Below, piece after piece: positions 17,287 to 25,122 of a DNA stretch of 64,000 bases. Source of the stretch: [Leptolyngbya] sp. JSC-1 (GTDB taxonomy: Bacteria > Cyanobacteriota > Cyanobacteriia > Elainellales > Elainellaceae); the NCBI GenBank assembly GCA_000733415.1, contig KL662191.1, forward strand, positions 5,696,140 through 5,760,139, written 5' to 3'. The stretch's first letter is position 1; the number at the start of each line of letters is the position of its first letter. Position numbers and translations under genes: made by a program. Below the pieces are notes generated by a model that did not search any database, was not told where the DNA came from, and saw nothing but the letters and a program-made list of their open reading frames with translations.

Positions 17287-18181
17287 ATGGGCAAGGTCAT
17301 TGCGTTTGGTTGGTATGGTGGAAAGTTTAATCACTTGAATTGGCTTCTGCCTTTACTGCCAGATGCGACTCATTACTGTGAACCCTTTGGCGGCTCTGCG
17401 GCGGTTTTGTTAAACAGAAAGCCTGCTCCGGTAGAGACTTATGACTTATAACGATCTTGATGGAGAAGTTGTCAATTTTTTTCGGGTTCTGCGAGATAGT
17501 CAAGAAGAATTGATTAGAGCGATTGGTTTAACTCCTTTTGCTAGAGAAGAACTCAGGATTGCAGCAGAAGAACCCATTGAGGGGCTTACAGAGCTAGAGC
17601 GAGCGCGGCGTTTTTTTGTTCGAGCGCGACAGGTCAGAACGGGTTTAGCCCAGACTGCTAGTGCGGGACGCTGGGCGCATTGCAAGCTGACGAGCCGAGC
17701 CGGAATGGCGGGGGCAGTTTCTCGTTGGCTGGGGAGTGTGGAAGGATTATCTGAGATTGTCCAACGACTGTTGCGAGTTCAAATCGAAAACACTCCGGCA
17801 ATTGAAGTGATTCGACGGTATGACAGTGAGGAAACCTTGTTTTATTGTGATCCTCCCTACCCCCATGATTCTCGTGGTGATGCAAATGCCTATGGATATG
17901 AAATGACGGATGATGAGCATCGGCAACTAGCTGAAGTACTGAAAAATGTTAAAGGCAAAGTTGCTTTATCCGGCTATCACTGTGATTTGTTGGATCAGCT
18001 TTATCAGGATTGGGATTACATAGAGGCCCCTGCTAAGCAGTGTCTTTCAGTTAAACAGCCTCGAACGGAAGTACTTTGGATTAATTATGATGTTCCGAAG
18101 GATACAATTCAATGGCTGAACCAGCAGAAATCCTCGCTGCCGCTTTTCGACGCGCTTCCAGCAACCTGGGACAATCATTAG
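17287..18181 (+). pseudogene. D12-class adenine-specific DNA methyltransferase, frameshifted by a 7-bp duplication
   Basis: Two overlapping frames together make one 295-residue Dam/D12 methylase. The first 50 residues hold the SAM-site motif FGWYGGK and EPFGGSAAVLLN; the second frame holds the catalytic DPPY (FYCDPPYPHDSRG) and the rest. At 17436-17449 the heptamer GACTTAT is present twice in perfect tandem. Removing one copy joins ...PAPVE directly to TYNDLDGEVVNFF, the expected family sequence. All other motifs are intact, so the break looks recent, reversible by slippage, or a sequencing error. The methylase would protect DNA against a partner nuclease; the short ORF overlapping its end may be the remnant of that partner. 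Confidence 0.85.
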
Positions 18182-18312
18182 TTGAGGATGAAGTTAGAGA
18201 GCGGGTTGAATATGTTGCTCGTAATTTAAAGAACCGAGCTGGGGTGCGGTTATTAATGGCGTGGAAATGGAGGCTGATTGAGCAGAAGGTATCAAGGCGA
18301 ATCAGTATGTAA
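18112..18312 (+). CDS. short ORF overlapping the methylase end, possible remnant of a restriction partner
   Basis: 66 residues: MAEPAEILAAAF, then LVEDEVRERVEYVARNLKNRAGVRLLMA, then a tail WKWRLIEQKVSRRISM. The first 50 residues look like the helical front of a larger protein; the tail looks like out-of-frame sequence. The start overlaps the methylase by 70 bases, as expected for a coupled gene. From position next to a modification gene I infer a truncated restriction endonuclease, but no catalytic motif remains and I do not recognise the family. It is probably non-functional. Confidence 0.45.
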   Translation: MAEPAEILAAAFRRASSNLGQSLVEDEVRERVEYVARNLKNRAGVRLLMAWKWRLIEQKVSRRISM

Positions 18313-18389
18313 TAACCGCTTGACTCGGATTGCCCGATTTGGGTATTGTGATTGACTAAGGTTGCAGATTTTGCCTAGCAGCCCGGATT

Positions 18390-18549
18390 CCCAAAAATCT
18401 AGCGTCGCCCATTGCTGTTTGCCCCAGCGAACAGGCGACTGACCCCCTCGACTGTCGAACCCAGTCTGGGCGGCTAACGGAGTATTTTAACACTCTCTCC
18501 GGCCACCCTGCTTGGCGCTGCATTTTGAAGGGGTGGCTAGATTTTTGGG
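18390..18549. repeat. 160-bp element with perfect 14-bp terminal inverted repeats (copy 1)
   Basis: CCCAAAAATCTAGC at 18390-18403 is the exact reverse complement of GCTAGATTTTTGGG at 18536-18549. Read on the minus strand, the interior contains GAGGGGGTCAGTCGCC and TTAGCCGCCCA; a second, diverged copy with the same order of motifs lies at 60125-60276. The interior has no reading frame. It could be a MITE, or a mobile unit that carries a structured RNA. It ends 35 bases before the start of the 83-residue gene, so it may carry or replace that gene's promoter. Confidence 0.75.
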
Positions 18550-18583
18550 TTTTCTTCCCAACTCATATACAGGAGTGTTGCTT

Positions 18584-18835
18584 ATGGCAGATGAGTTTCT
18601 GTCTGATTTTTCGTTCGATCCTAATTATCCTGAGTCTCCACCGAACTACGTATCTGGGGAACGAGAACGTCTGAAGCTGATTCTGATTGGTTCGGCTGAA
18701 GGCATTCGCGAAATGATTCACAAAATGCATCAGCGCGATTTAGCAGAGGTAGGTTCCTGGAGTCGGCTGTTGCCGGTTCCTAATTCAGACGAAGTGATGA
18801 GTGTATTGATGCTTTACCGTAGGCGCGGTGAATAG
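18584..18835 (+). CDS. conserved cyanobacterial hypothetical protein
   Basis: 83 residues: MADEFLSDFSFDPNYPESPP, then a charged helix ERERLKLILIG and a C-terminal GSWSRLLPVPNSDEVMSVLMLYRRR. I have seen this type of small protein in other cyanobacteria, but no function is known. The open frame extends 24 codons upstream into the inverted-repeat element, yet AGGAG stands 8 bases before this ATG, which settles the start. A small hairpin follows the stop. Confidence 0.7.
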   Translation: MADEFLSDFSFDPNYPESPPNYVSGERERLKLILIGSAEGIREMIHKMHQRDLAEVGSWSRLLPVPNSDEVMSVLMLYRRRGE

Positions 18836-18849
18836 AAGCTAGAACAAGT

Positions 18850-18874
18850 AGGGGAATGGTGCGATCATTCCTCT
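18850..18874 (+). terminator. hairpin after the 83-residue gene
   Basis: AGGGGAATG pairs with CATTCCTCT around GTGCGAT, 15 bases after the stop. No T-run follows, so termination is only a guess. The rest of 18875-19314 is A+T-rich and I see no gene in it. Confidence 0.4.
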
Positions 18875-19314
18875 ATCTCTGGCACCAATTGACTGCCATA
18901 GCAAGCCACTTTGTTACACAGTAATTACACAACAGAGATAACTATTTGTAACAAAAACGACAATTTACTACTGATCTGCTCAGATCTGATATAAGATTGT
19001 GGATGCAAAATATGGATCGATGGCGATTGTAAGCTTCATTCTCCGTTCACCTCACAAGAGAGGGAAGTATGGCCATATCTTCCATAAAAGTTCGTAGAAT
19101 GATTGCTTGACAGTTTTTTGAATAGTTTAGTTAACAAATATCTCAAGATTCTGCGAGATGGTCTTTCCAACGTAGGAAATACATAGGGAGGTTATCGTCG
19201 TTGCTTCTAGAACTGGATAACAGATGTGAATATAGGGATTGAATTGAGATTATCAGGACTATCAAAGCTCTGATGCTTTCAATTTGGATGTTCTAATGCT
19301 TTTTGGAGGTATTT

Positions 19315-19443
19315 ATGAAACGGTTGATTTTGATTACTCTGGCGATGATTGCCTTGTCTACGCTGATACCAAGCTTGACTCCGTCGGCTGATGCGCTTAA
19401 CAAGCGGTTTAGGGAGGCTCACGAACGGGTGATGAACCGATAA
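19315..19443 (+). CDS. 42-residue secreted or membrane peptide
   Basis: GGAGGT stands 5 bases before the ATG, an excellent ribosome site. The peptide starts MKRLILITLAMIALSTLIP, a classic signal or membrane helix, with a likely cleavage after PSADA. It ends with the short charged LNKRFREAHERVMNR. It could be a secreted regulator, a membrane micro-protein or the remains of a longer exported protein. It lies about 220 bases before the DUF4157 gene on the same strand, separated from it by a MITE-like repeat. No family is recognised. Confidence 0.6.
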   Translation: MKRLILITLAMIALSTLIPSLTPSADALNKRFREAHERVMNR

Positions 19444-19446
19444 GCA

Positions 19447-19548
19447 GGCGTTGCTGAATCGCAGGGTAGTTGAGCGGGAGTTGAGCCTTAGTTCTAGCCT
19501 TGATTTTGCACGAAACTTCAGCTCTTCAAGCTCCGATTCAGCAATGTC
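19447..19548. mobile_element. 102-bp MITE-like element
   Basis: GGCGTTGCTGAATCGCAG at 19447-19464 matches the inverted CTCCGATTCAGCAATGTC at 19531-19548 in 15 of 18 positions, including an unbroken 11-base core TTGCTGAATCG. GGC(A/G)TTGCTGAAT is how many cyanobacterial IS5-type ends begin, from my recollection. There is no transposase inside. It begins 3 bases after the 42-residue gene and might also act as its transcription terminator. Confidence 0.55.
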
Positions 19549-19666
19549 TTCCTAGTTTGTAAAAGCGGCCTCAAATCAAAGAAAAAGCGAGACTTGCGGT
19601 GAAGTTTGCTGTAGGCTAGTAGAATCATCGGGCGCGAATTCGTGCGCGCATTGTGGAGGACATCGG

Positions 19667-21937
19667 ATGAGACGACAGCAACTGACCCCCAAGCAACAAT
19701 CCAGCGTCGCTCGCCAGCCCCAACGCGCTATTGCTCCCGCTCAATTGGCTACGCATCTCCAGCTTCAAGCTGAGCTGGGCCACCAGCCTGTCAACCAATC
19801 GCTGCACCCCCAGCAATCGTCTGATTTGCCAAAGCCGCTGTTTCGCGGCCTGTCTCAGGAGTTGGGGGCTGAACGTTCCTCGTCGGGCAGTGTGATTCAA
19901 ACCAAGTTGACTGTTGGGCAACCGGATGATCGGTACGAGCAGGAAGCGGACCAGGTGGCAAAGCAGGTGATGCGGCAAATTCATACGCCTGTTGGCTCAT
20001 CCGCTGAGGGAGGCCAATTACCGCAGGCCCAGGCAGAAAATCACTCGGTGCAGCGCCAGTCAGATATCAGTGGGGCCACCGTTGCTCCTAATATAGAAGC
20101 CTCGATTCAGCAAGCCCGAGGCGGAGGGCGATCGTTACCGCGATCGTTGCGAGACAAGTTTGAGCCAGCGATGGGGGCCGATTTTAGCCAGGTGAGAGTG
20201 CATACAGATAGCGGCTCGCATCAACTGAATACGAGGTTGCAGGCACGGGCGTTTACTACCGGGCAGGATGTCTTCTTTCGGCAGGGCGCTTACGATCCGG
20301 GCAGCCATCAGGGACAAGAATTAATCGCCCATGAGTTGACCCATGTGGTGCAGCAGAACCAGGCTGGGCAAAATTCTCTGAAGCGCCAGAATGGGGAAAA
20401 AACAAGCCCTGTATCAAAATACTTGTTATCTCGTTTGATTCAGCCTGATGGTCGGATTCAGCGAGTAACTGATCCTGTTCTTGAAAAGATAAAAGCTAGG
20501 AAAGAGGAAGAAAGAAAAGCTCGAGAGGAAGCTAAAGAAAGCTCAATTAAACAGTCAATTGAACAAAGGTATGAGGAGATCGAAAGCCAAAAACCAAAAA
20601 CCTTTAAAGACCTTGATGATATTGCCCAAAAGTCAAAATACAAGCATCTCAGAAAAATAGGTGGCGATGATGCTGATGCTGAGTATGAAACTGAATATAA
20701 AAAAGCGCATCCTAAAACGAAAGGTACGTTGAGTCCACGGGTGACTAAGATTCAAGAATATCGAAAAACCCTGGAAACGCTTCAGGCAGAAGTAGCTTCG
20801 CTCAAAAAGCCTACTAATATTGGGCGATTAACAGTGCGAGAGCGTCAAAGTATAGCAAAACAGATTGCAGCAAAAGAGCAGGAAATAAACGATTTGAAGA
20901 CGGAAATTGCGCTCGAAGAACAATTCCTGCGAGCGCAAAAGGCACCTATCCAAGATTGGGAAGCACCTGAATTGGATGAGGCAGAACTTGAGAAGCGAAA
21001 AGTCGATTATTTAACTCCGCCAGAGCGAAAGAACTTTGCGCTTCATATTGAAAGCGGAATCATGAAGCAGAAGCCAGGAGAGAAAGAGCATCTGTATGAT
21101 ACCCAAAAATCTTATACAGCGATAAAGGGTAAGGGATGGGGAGTTTATGTCATGGATCCAAATGGGCAGTTCTATGCTGGTCCCCATGTAATTGGTCAAT
21201 TTCACCATTCCAGCTTCTTATCTGGTGGTGCAATTGCGGGAGCTGGAGAATTGAAAGTAGGATCAGGAAGATTGAAAGAGATAAATAACAAGAGCGGGCA
21301 CTACAAACCTGGTCTCTACCAAATTGTTCAAACCTTAATGCAGCTAGACAAAGACGGAGTGGATCTTAGTACAGTCGATCTTACTACTGCAAATATAACT
21401 CCAGCCGGAAATGGTAAGGCATCTCAGTTTCTTGCAAAGAATAGAGGCATCCTTGATGCAAATGAAGCAAATTCTGAAGACAAAGTTTCTGTAAATACAA
21501 AGAATAACGAACTTAAAGCTTTAGGACTGTATTCGATGAACGGGGCGTGGTATACACTAAACCACAAGCTATCAGAGGAGGATTTAAAGATCTACGAAGA
21601 AATAATAGCGAATGGTGGAAGTGAAAAGCTTCTTGAAGAGGGGTTTGTTTTAGAACAGGGAGAGTGGAAAAACTCTGAAGGGAAAAGCCAAAGCGCACAG
21701 CGGTTACGGGATGCTCTAATTGGAGAAGTTGAGGAAGTGGATGAAGACGAAAGATATGAAAGCATCGTAGATGATTTAGTGGAGGAGATTGGAAGAGAGG
21801 AAATCATTGAGCTTTTGAAGGACAAGATGGAAGGATTGAAATGGGATGGTTTACAGTGGTTACAGGGAGATGAAGAGATTGAAAAAGCGGATGTGGGCAG
21901 AGCGATCGAAGAGGTAAAAAACGCTGAAGCTGAATAA
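19667..21937 (+). CDS. DUF4157-domain protein, likely cargo/effector of the contractile injection system
   Basis: 756 residues. GGAGG lies 7 bases before the ATG. Residues 1-145 are Gln/Pro-rich, with the DDRYEQEADQVAKQVM segment usual ahead of DUF4157. The DUF4157 domain (about 150-235) holds RVHTDS, FTTGQDVFF and the zinc-type HELTH at 222-226. Then comes a charged coiled coil (about 270-420). A C-terminal globular region contains VYVMDPNGQFYAG, FHHSSFLSGG (from 512), AGELKVGSGRL and SGHYKPG (from 543), followed by an acidic tail. DUF4157 is the domain most often linked to effectors of extracellular CIS clusters. From about 20400 the DNA turns visibly A+T-rich compared with the first third, which suggests a swapped effector module. 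The gene converges on the CIS operon. Confidence 0.85.
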   Translation: MRRQQLTPKQQSSVARQPQRAIAPAQLATHLQLQAELGHQPVNQSLHPQQSSDLPKPLFRGLSQELGAERSSSGSVIQTKLTVGQPDDRYEQEADQVAKQVMRQIHTPVGSSAEGGQLPQAQAENHSVQRQSDISGATVAPNIEASIQQARGGGRSLPRSLRDKFEPAMGADFSQVRVHTDSGSHQLNTRLQARAFTTGQDVFFRQGAYDPGSHQGQELIAHELTHVVQQNQAGQNSLKRQNGEKTSPVSKYLLSRLIQPDGRIQRVTDPVLEKIKARKEEERKAREEAKESSIKQSIEQRYEEIESQKPKTFKDLDDIAQKSKYKHLRKIGGDDADAEYETEYKKAHPKTKGTLSPRVTKIQEYRKTLETLQAEVASLKKPTNIGRLTVRERQSIAKQIAAKEQEINDLKTEIALEEQFLRAQKAPIQDWEAPELDEAELEKRKVDYLTPPERKNFALHIESGIMKQKPGEKEHLYDTQKSYTAIKGKGWGVYVMDPNGQFYAGPHVIGQFHHSSFLSGGAIAGAGELKVGSGRLKEINNKSGHYKPGLYQIVQTLMQLDKDGVDLSTVDLTTANITPAGNGKASQFLAKNRGILDANEANSEDKVSVNTKNNELKALGLYSMNGAWYTLNHKLSEEDLKIYEEIIANGGSEKLLEEGFVLEQGEWKNSEGKSQSAQRLRDALIGEVEEVDEDERYESIVDDLVEEIGREEIIELLKDKMEGLKWDGLQWLQGDEEIEKADVGRAIEEVKNAEAE

Positions 21938-22110
21938 GGCAACATGCAAATAGATAAAGTTTGAGTGCGCTACCCTGTGGGAAGACAAACGCCTGAGAGT
22001 ATACTTGGTCTGTTAACCTGCTATTGATTTAGTAACTAAGCGACACGAAAAAATTTACAGACTTCCTCTTTGTGTTACCACCACACCAGTAGTTAAAATT
22101 CTGAATCGAG

Positions 22111-24303
22111 CTACAAAGTCACTTGCCCAACTTTGTGCTCCCCCACTTCTCGATCAGGTCGATCAGGGCGCGATTGATAGTGCACGCCCATCGTGACCGG
22201 ATAGCCATAGGCTTCTGGGTTGAGCAGTTGGCCCTTTTCAAAATTACCGCTGCCTTTTTCGGCTTCTACGGGTTGGCGTAATTGTTGCATCACCGGATCG
22301 TCGCGGTCGGCCATGACTAGATAGGCAACGTCCCCATTCGCTGCTCCAAACACGGTGAAGGCGGTGCAGGTTTCGTTCCACTCGTAGCTGGTGAGGAATG
22401 AGATTCTGCCGATTGGGGTGAGGCTGATGGTGGCGGCTTGTTCGTGAGTGAGAGCAGCAAAATAGGCAGGCAGTTCGACAATCGCCATGCCTTCCGCATC
22501 TAGTTTGACCTTACCGCGGTAGAGGCAGAGCGCCTCTGGTGATTCGACAAAACTATGGCGCAGGGTTTTGTTTAGCGGATCAAGCGGATGGTCGATCAGG
22601 AAACTGCCGCCTGCTTTCGTCAGGGTTCCCTCGATATGGACATTGCCTTGAAAATAGCCAGCGTAAGAGTTACTGCCCGGAGCGCCGAAAGCTACCGCGT
22701 AAATTCCATAACAGTTTTGTGTACTGTTGGTTGCCTCTGCATAAATACCATAGACATCTGTCGTTCTGGGCGAACCTTCTGCCGCCGTGTATACACCATA
22801 GGAACGCAGTGACTGAGCATAGGGGCGCAGTGACTGATCATTTCCTGTGACTTCAAAGCGTCCACCAGTGGCACTGGTGGTTGCTGTTCCTCCACTTGCC
22901 ACTCCAACCACCCCGTAGGTGTCATCACCATCGATCGCCAGTCCACAAACACCATATTGTCTTCCAATTCCCCCCTTGCCACTGATTACCCCTACCATTC
23001 CGCAGGGAGTACTCCCAATCTGCCTGCGGATATCAACTTCATTGCCCGTTGCACCGACTACACCGTAGGATTGAGGGAGCAAACTACTTGTCTGGAAGAA
23101 ACCGCCGTACCGTCTATCTCCCCCATCCGCTCGACTCCATATCCCAAAGCGATCCCCTGTGCCACCTGCTTGTGCAAACGCTAAAACGCCAGCTCGCATA
23201 CCGTTACCATCACTGCCTGATACTCGGCCTACTACCCCAAAGCGATCCCCTGTGCCACCCGCCTCTGCAAACGCTTCAATGCCAGTTCGTGTGCCGTTGC
23301 CATCACCGGTTGCTACAGTATAAATGCCATAGTATTCGCTGTTTGCGGCATCCGAAGCTTTTGCATGAGCGATGAAGTAGCCTCCGGCATTAAAGATTCC
23401 ATCTTCAGCGATTCCCTGCACGCCATAGTGGCTCCCTGCTGTTCCGCCGCTGACCCGACCGGACACTCCAAATTTTTTGTCAGCATTGCTACTGTCATTG
23501 ACCATCCCTAATACGCCAAACGGAATCGTTGCCGGGTTGTTTGGATCAGGTGAAGCAAAGGGCGCAAAGGAAATCCGAGTCGGATCAAATTCGCCTACGG
23601 TGCCCACAACCCCACAGGATAACTGGCGTTCGACCTTGGCGATTTGGAATAGTCCGCCCAAGCGGTTGGCCCCGTCGCTGGCTGTACTAACGATGCCATA
23701 GCGCGTTCCGTCGGTGCCACCTCTGACGTTAACAGAAAGGGCGGTGGGACTATTGTGAGCGGTATGGGTCAGGTCAAGGTCGAGGCTAAGCGCCTCCTGA
23801 ACCAAGGCTCCGGCAGAGCGGCTGCGGACGCTGTAGTCGATACTGGCCTCTGGATTGGTTTCGCTCAGATTGATGCGAGCCAGAACAATAACTGAACCAT
23901 CATCTGGCTGCACAGTAGCAGTATCTGCGATGGTGGGTCGTTCGGTGGTGCGAGTAAACTTATCGCCGGTGACACCCTGTCCGCTGTAGCGATCGATATC
24001 CTCATAGACTTGATTAAAGGCGAGGGTGAGATAAACCGCAGTGGCCTGCAATTGGGTCAAGGTGTAAGGCGTGTTCTCTGTTAGCACCAGTTCGTGACCG
24101 TCGTTGTCCAGTGCGACTCCGGCACTGACCGTGACCTGATTGCCAGCACGACTTACTTGTAAGCCGTTTCCCACAATTCCCCAGGAATGCAGCTCGCGAT
24201 TGTGTAAGTAGCGCATCTGGCGGTGATACTGCTGCTCATCCTGAAAGTCTTGCTCAACTAGAAACTGATTGGTGAAGTAGTTAGGACGTTTAATATCTGT
24301 CAT
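22111..24303 (-). CDS. repeat-rich fibre-like protein at the end of the CIS operon
   Basis: 730 residues from the ATG with AGGAG 8 bases upstream; a GTG 6 codons earlier overlaps that site. The front (KRPNYFTNQFLVEQDF, RELHSWGIVGNGLQVS) is a conserved head seen in proteins of cyanobacterial phage-tail clusters. Residues about 200-540 are imperfect repeats built on YGV-G-(V/I)-(A/S) with GGTGDRFG and GTAGSHYG turns, suggesting a beta-helix or trimeric shaft. The end, FLIDHPLDPLNKTLRHSFVESPE, is known from other tail-associated and surface proteins. It occupies the place of the tail fibre gene, so host or membrane binding is the likely role. It contains no transmembrane helix. Confidence 0.75.
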   Translation of the reverse strand: MTDIKRPNYFTNQFLVEQDFQDEQQYHRQMRYLHNRELHSWGIVGNGLQVSRAGNQVTVSAGVALDNDGHELVLTENTPYTLTQLQATAVYLTLAFNQVYEDIDRYSGQGVTGDKFTRTTERPTIADTATVQPDDGSVIVLARINLSETNPEASIDYSVRSRSAGALVQEALSLDLDLTHTAHNSPTALSVNVRGGTDGTRYGIVSTASDGANRLGGLFQIAKVERQLSCGVVGTVGEFDPTRISFAPFASPDPNNPATIPFGVLGMVNDSSNADKKFGVSGRVSGGTAGSHYGVQGIAEDGIFNAGGYFIAHAKASDAANSEYYGIYTVATGDGNGTRTGIEAFAEAGGTGDRFGVVGRVSGSDGNGMRAGVLAFAQAGGTGDRFGIWSRADGGDRRYGGFFQTSSLLPQSYGVVGATGNEVDIRRQIGSTPCGMVGVISGKGGIGRQYGVCGLAIDGDDTYGVVGVASGGTATTSATGGRFEVTGNDQSLRPYAQSLRSYGVYTAAEGSPRTTDVYGIYAEATNSTQNCYGIYAVAFGAPGSNSYAGYFQGNVHIEGTLTKAGGSFLIDHPLDPLNKTLRHSFVESPEALCLYRGKVKLDAEGMAIVELPAYFAALTHEQAATISLTPIGRISFLTSYEWNETCTAFTVFGAANGDVAYLVMADRDDPVMQQLRQPVEAEKGSGNFEKGQLLNPEAYGYPVTMGVHYQSRPDRPDREVGEHKVGQVTL

Positions 24304-24397
24304 TGACTTAACTCCTGGCACGGCAGTTATACGGGAAGAAGAATATGTGAAGAACGATCAAAATAAAAACTTGAATTTTAATCAAATCATTGCTGAA

Positions 24398-25120
24398 CTA
24401 GCCAGAGGATTGCGGTACAAAACCAAGCAGCGTATCGACACCAACCGTAGAATAAACGCCGATTTGCATACTCGGAAAAATAATATCTAGACTGTAATCA
24501 GTATGGGCCGGTTTTTCCAGATCGATAATATTCTTAGCAATGTCGCGTTGACGCGCCAACTGTCGTCCTTGAGAATCGATCTGTTCTCGTGATAGGGCAA
24601 TTGTGACGCGAAAATGGTGCGGTGTGCTGCCGCGCAACTGCATCTCTCTGCTGCCAATCAGCGAATTGACGCCAATCTGGAGAATCGGTGGCTCAAACTC
24701 AACAATCGTAGGTGTGCCAATTGTAAAGGTTTGCAGCAGGCTCTGAAGGTTGGCTTTGGTACCGCGAAACTGATAGCGTGAGATCGCATTAGCAATAAAC
24801 TGGCGCTGTTGTTCTAGCTTCAAGTCGGCGCGCAGGCTGAGGGCAACCCAATCGGCTAACCAGGACAGAAATTCCGGAGGTGTGGTTTTGGCATCAAACA
24901 GGCGATGGAGTTGGGCAATCGACTCTTCCAAACCCTGGTTGGTTCGCTCAGGCAGTGGGTTAGTCTCGGCGTTGGGGTTGGGAAAGGGAACACCATCTGG
25001 TCGCCCCAGCAAAATCTTTTCAAACGCTAGCAGAAACTGGCCCACCAGCGGATCGGTGCGGTAAAGCGTGGGCAAATAGTCAAGCAGTTGGTTTGGCAGA
25101 TTCGGCAGATCAGACGGCAT
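24398..25120 (-). CDS. CIS baseplate tail protein I-like
   Basis: 240 residues. LLDYLPTLYRTDPLVGQFLLAFEKIL, DAKTTPPEFLSWLADWVALSL and YQFRGTKANLQSLL are the signature of the phage tail protein domain family (TIGR02242-like), related to P2 gpI. It should join the baseplate to the fibre or target-binding component. It starts 2 bases after the stop of the upstream baseplate gene, so the two are probably translated together. It is followed after 94 bases by the fibre-like gene. Confidence 0.85.
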   Translation of the reverse strand: MPSDLPNLPNQLLDYLPTLYRTDPLVGQFLLAFEKILLGRPDGVPFPNPNAETNPLPERTNQGLEESIAQLHRLFDAKTTPPEFLSWLADWVALSLRADLKLEQQRQFIANAISRYQFRGTKANLQSLLQTFTIGTPTIVEFEPPILQIGVNSLIGSREMQLRGSTPHHFRVTIALSREQIDSQGRQLARQRDIAKNIIDLEKPAHTDYSLDIIFPSMQIGVYSTVGVDTLLGFVPQSSG

Positions 25121-25122
25121 GG

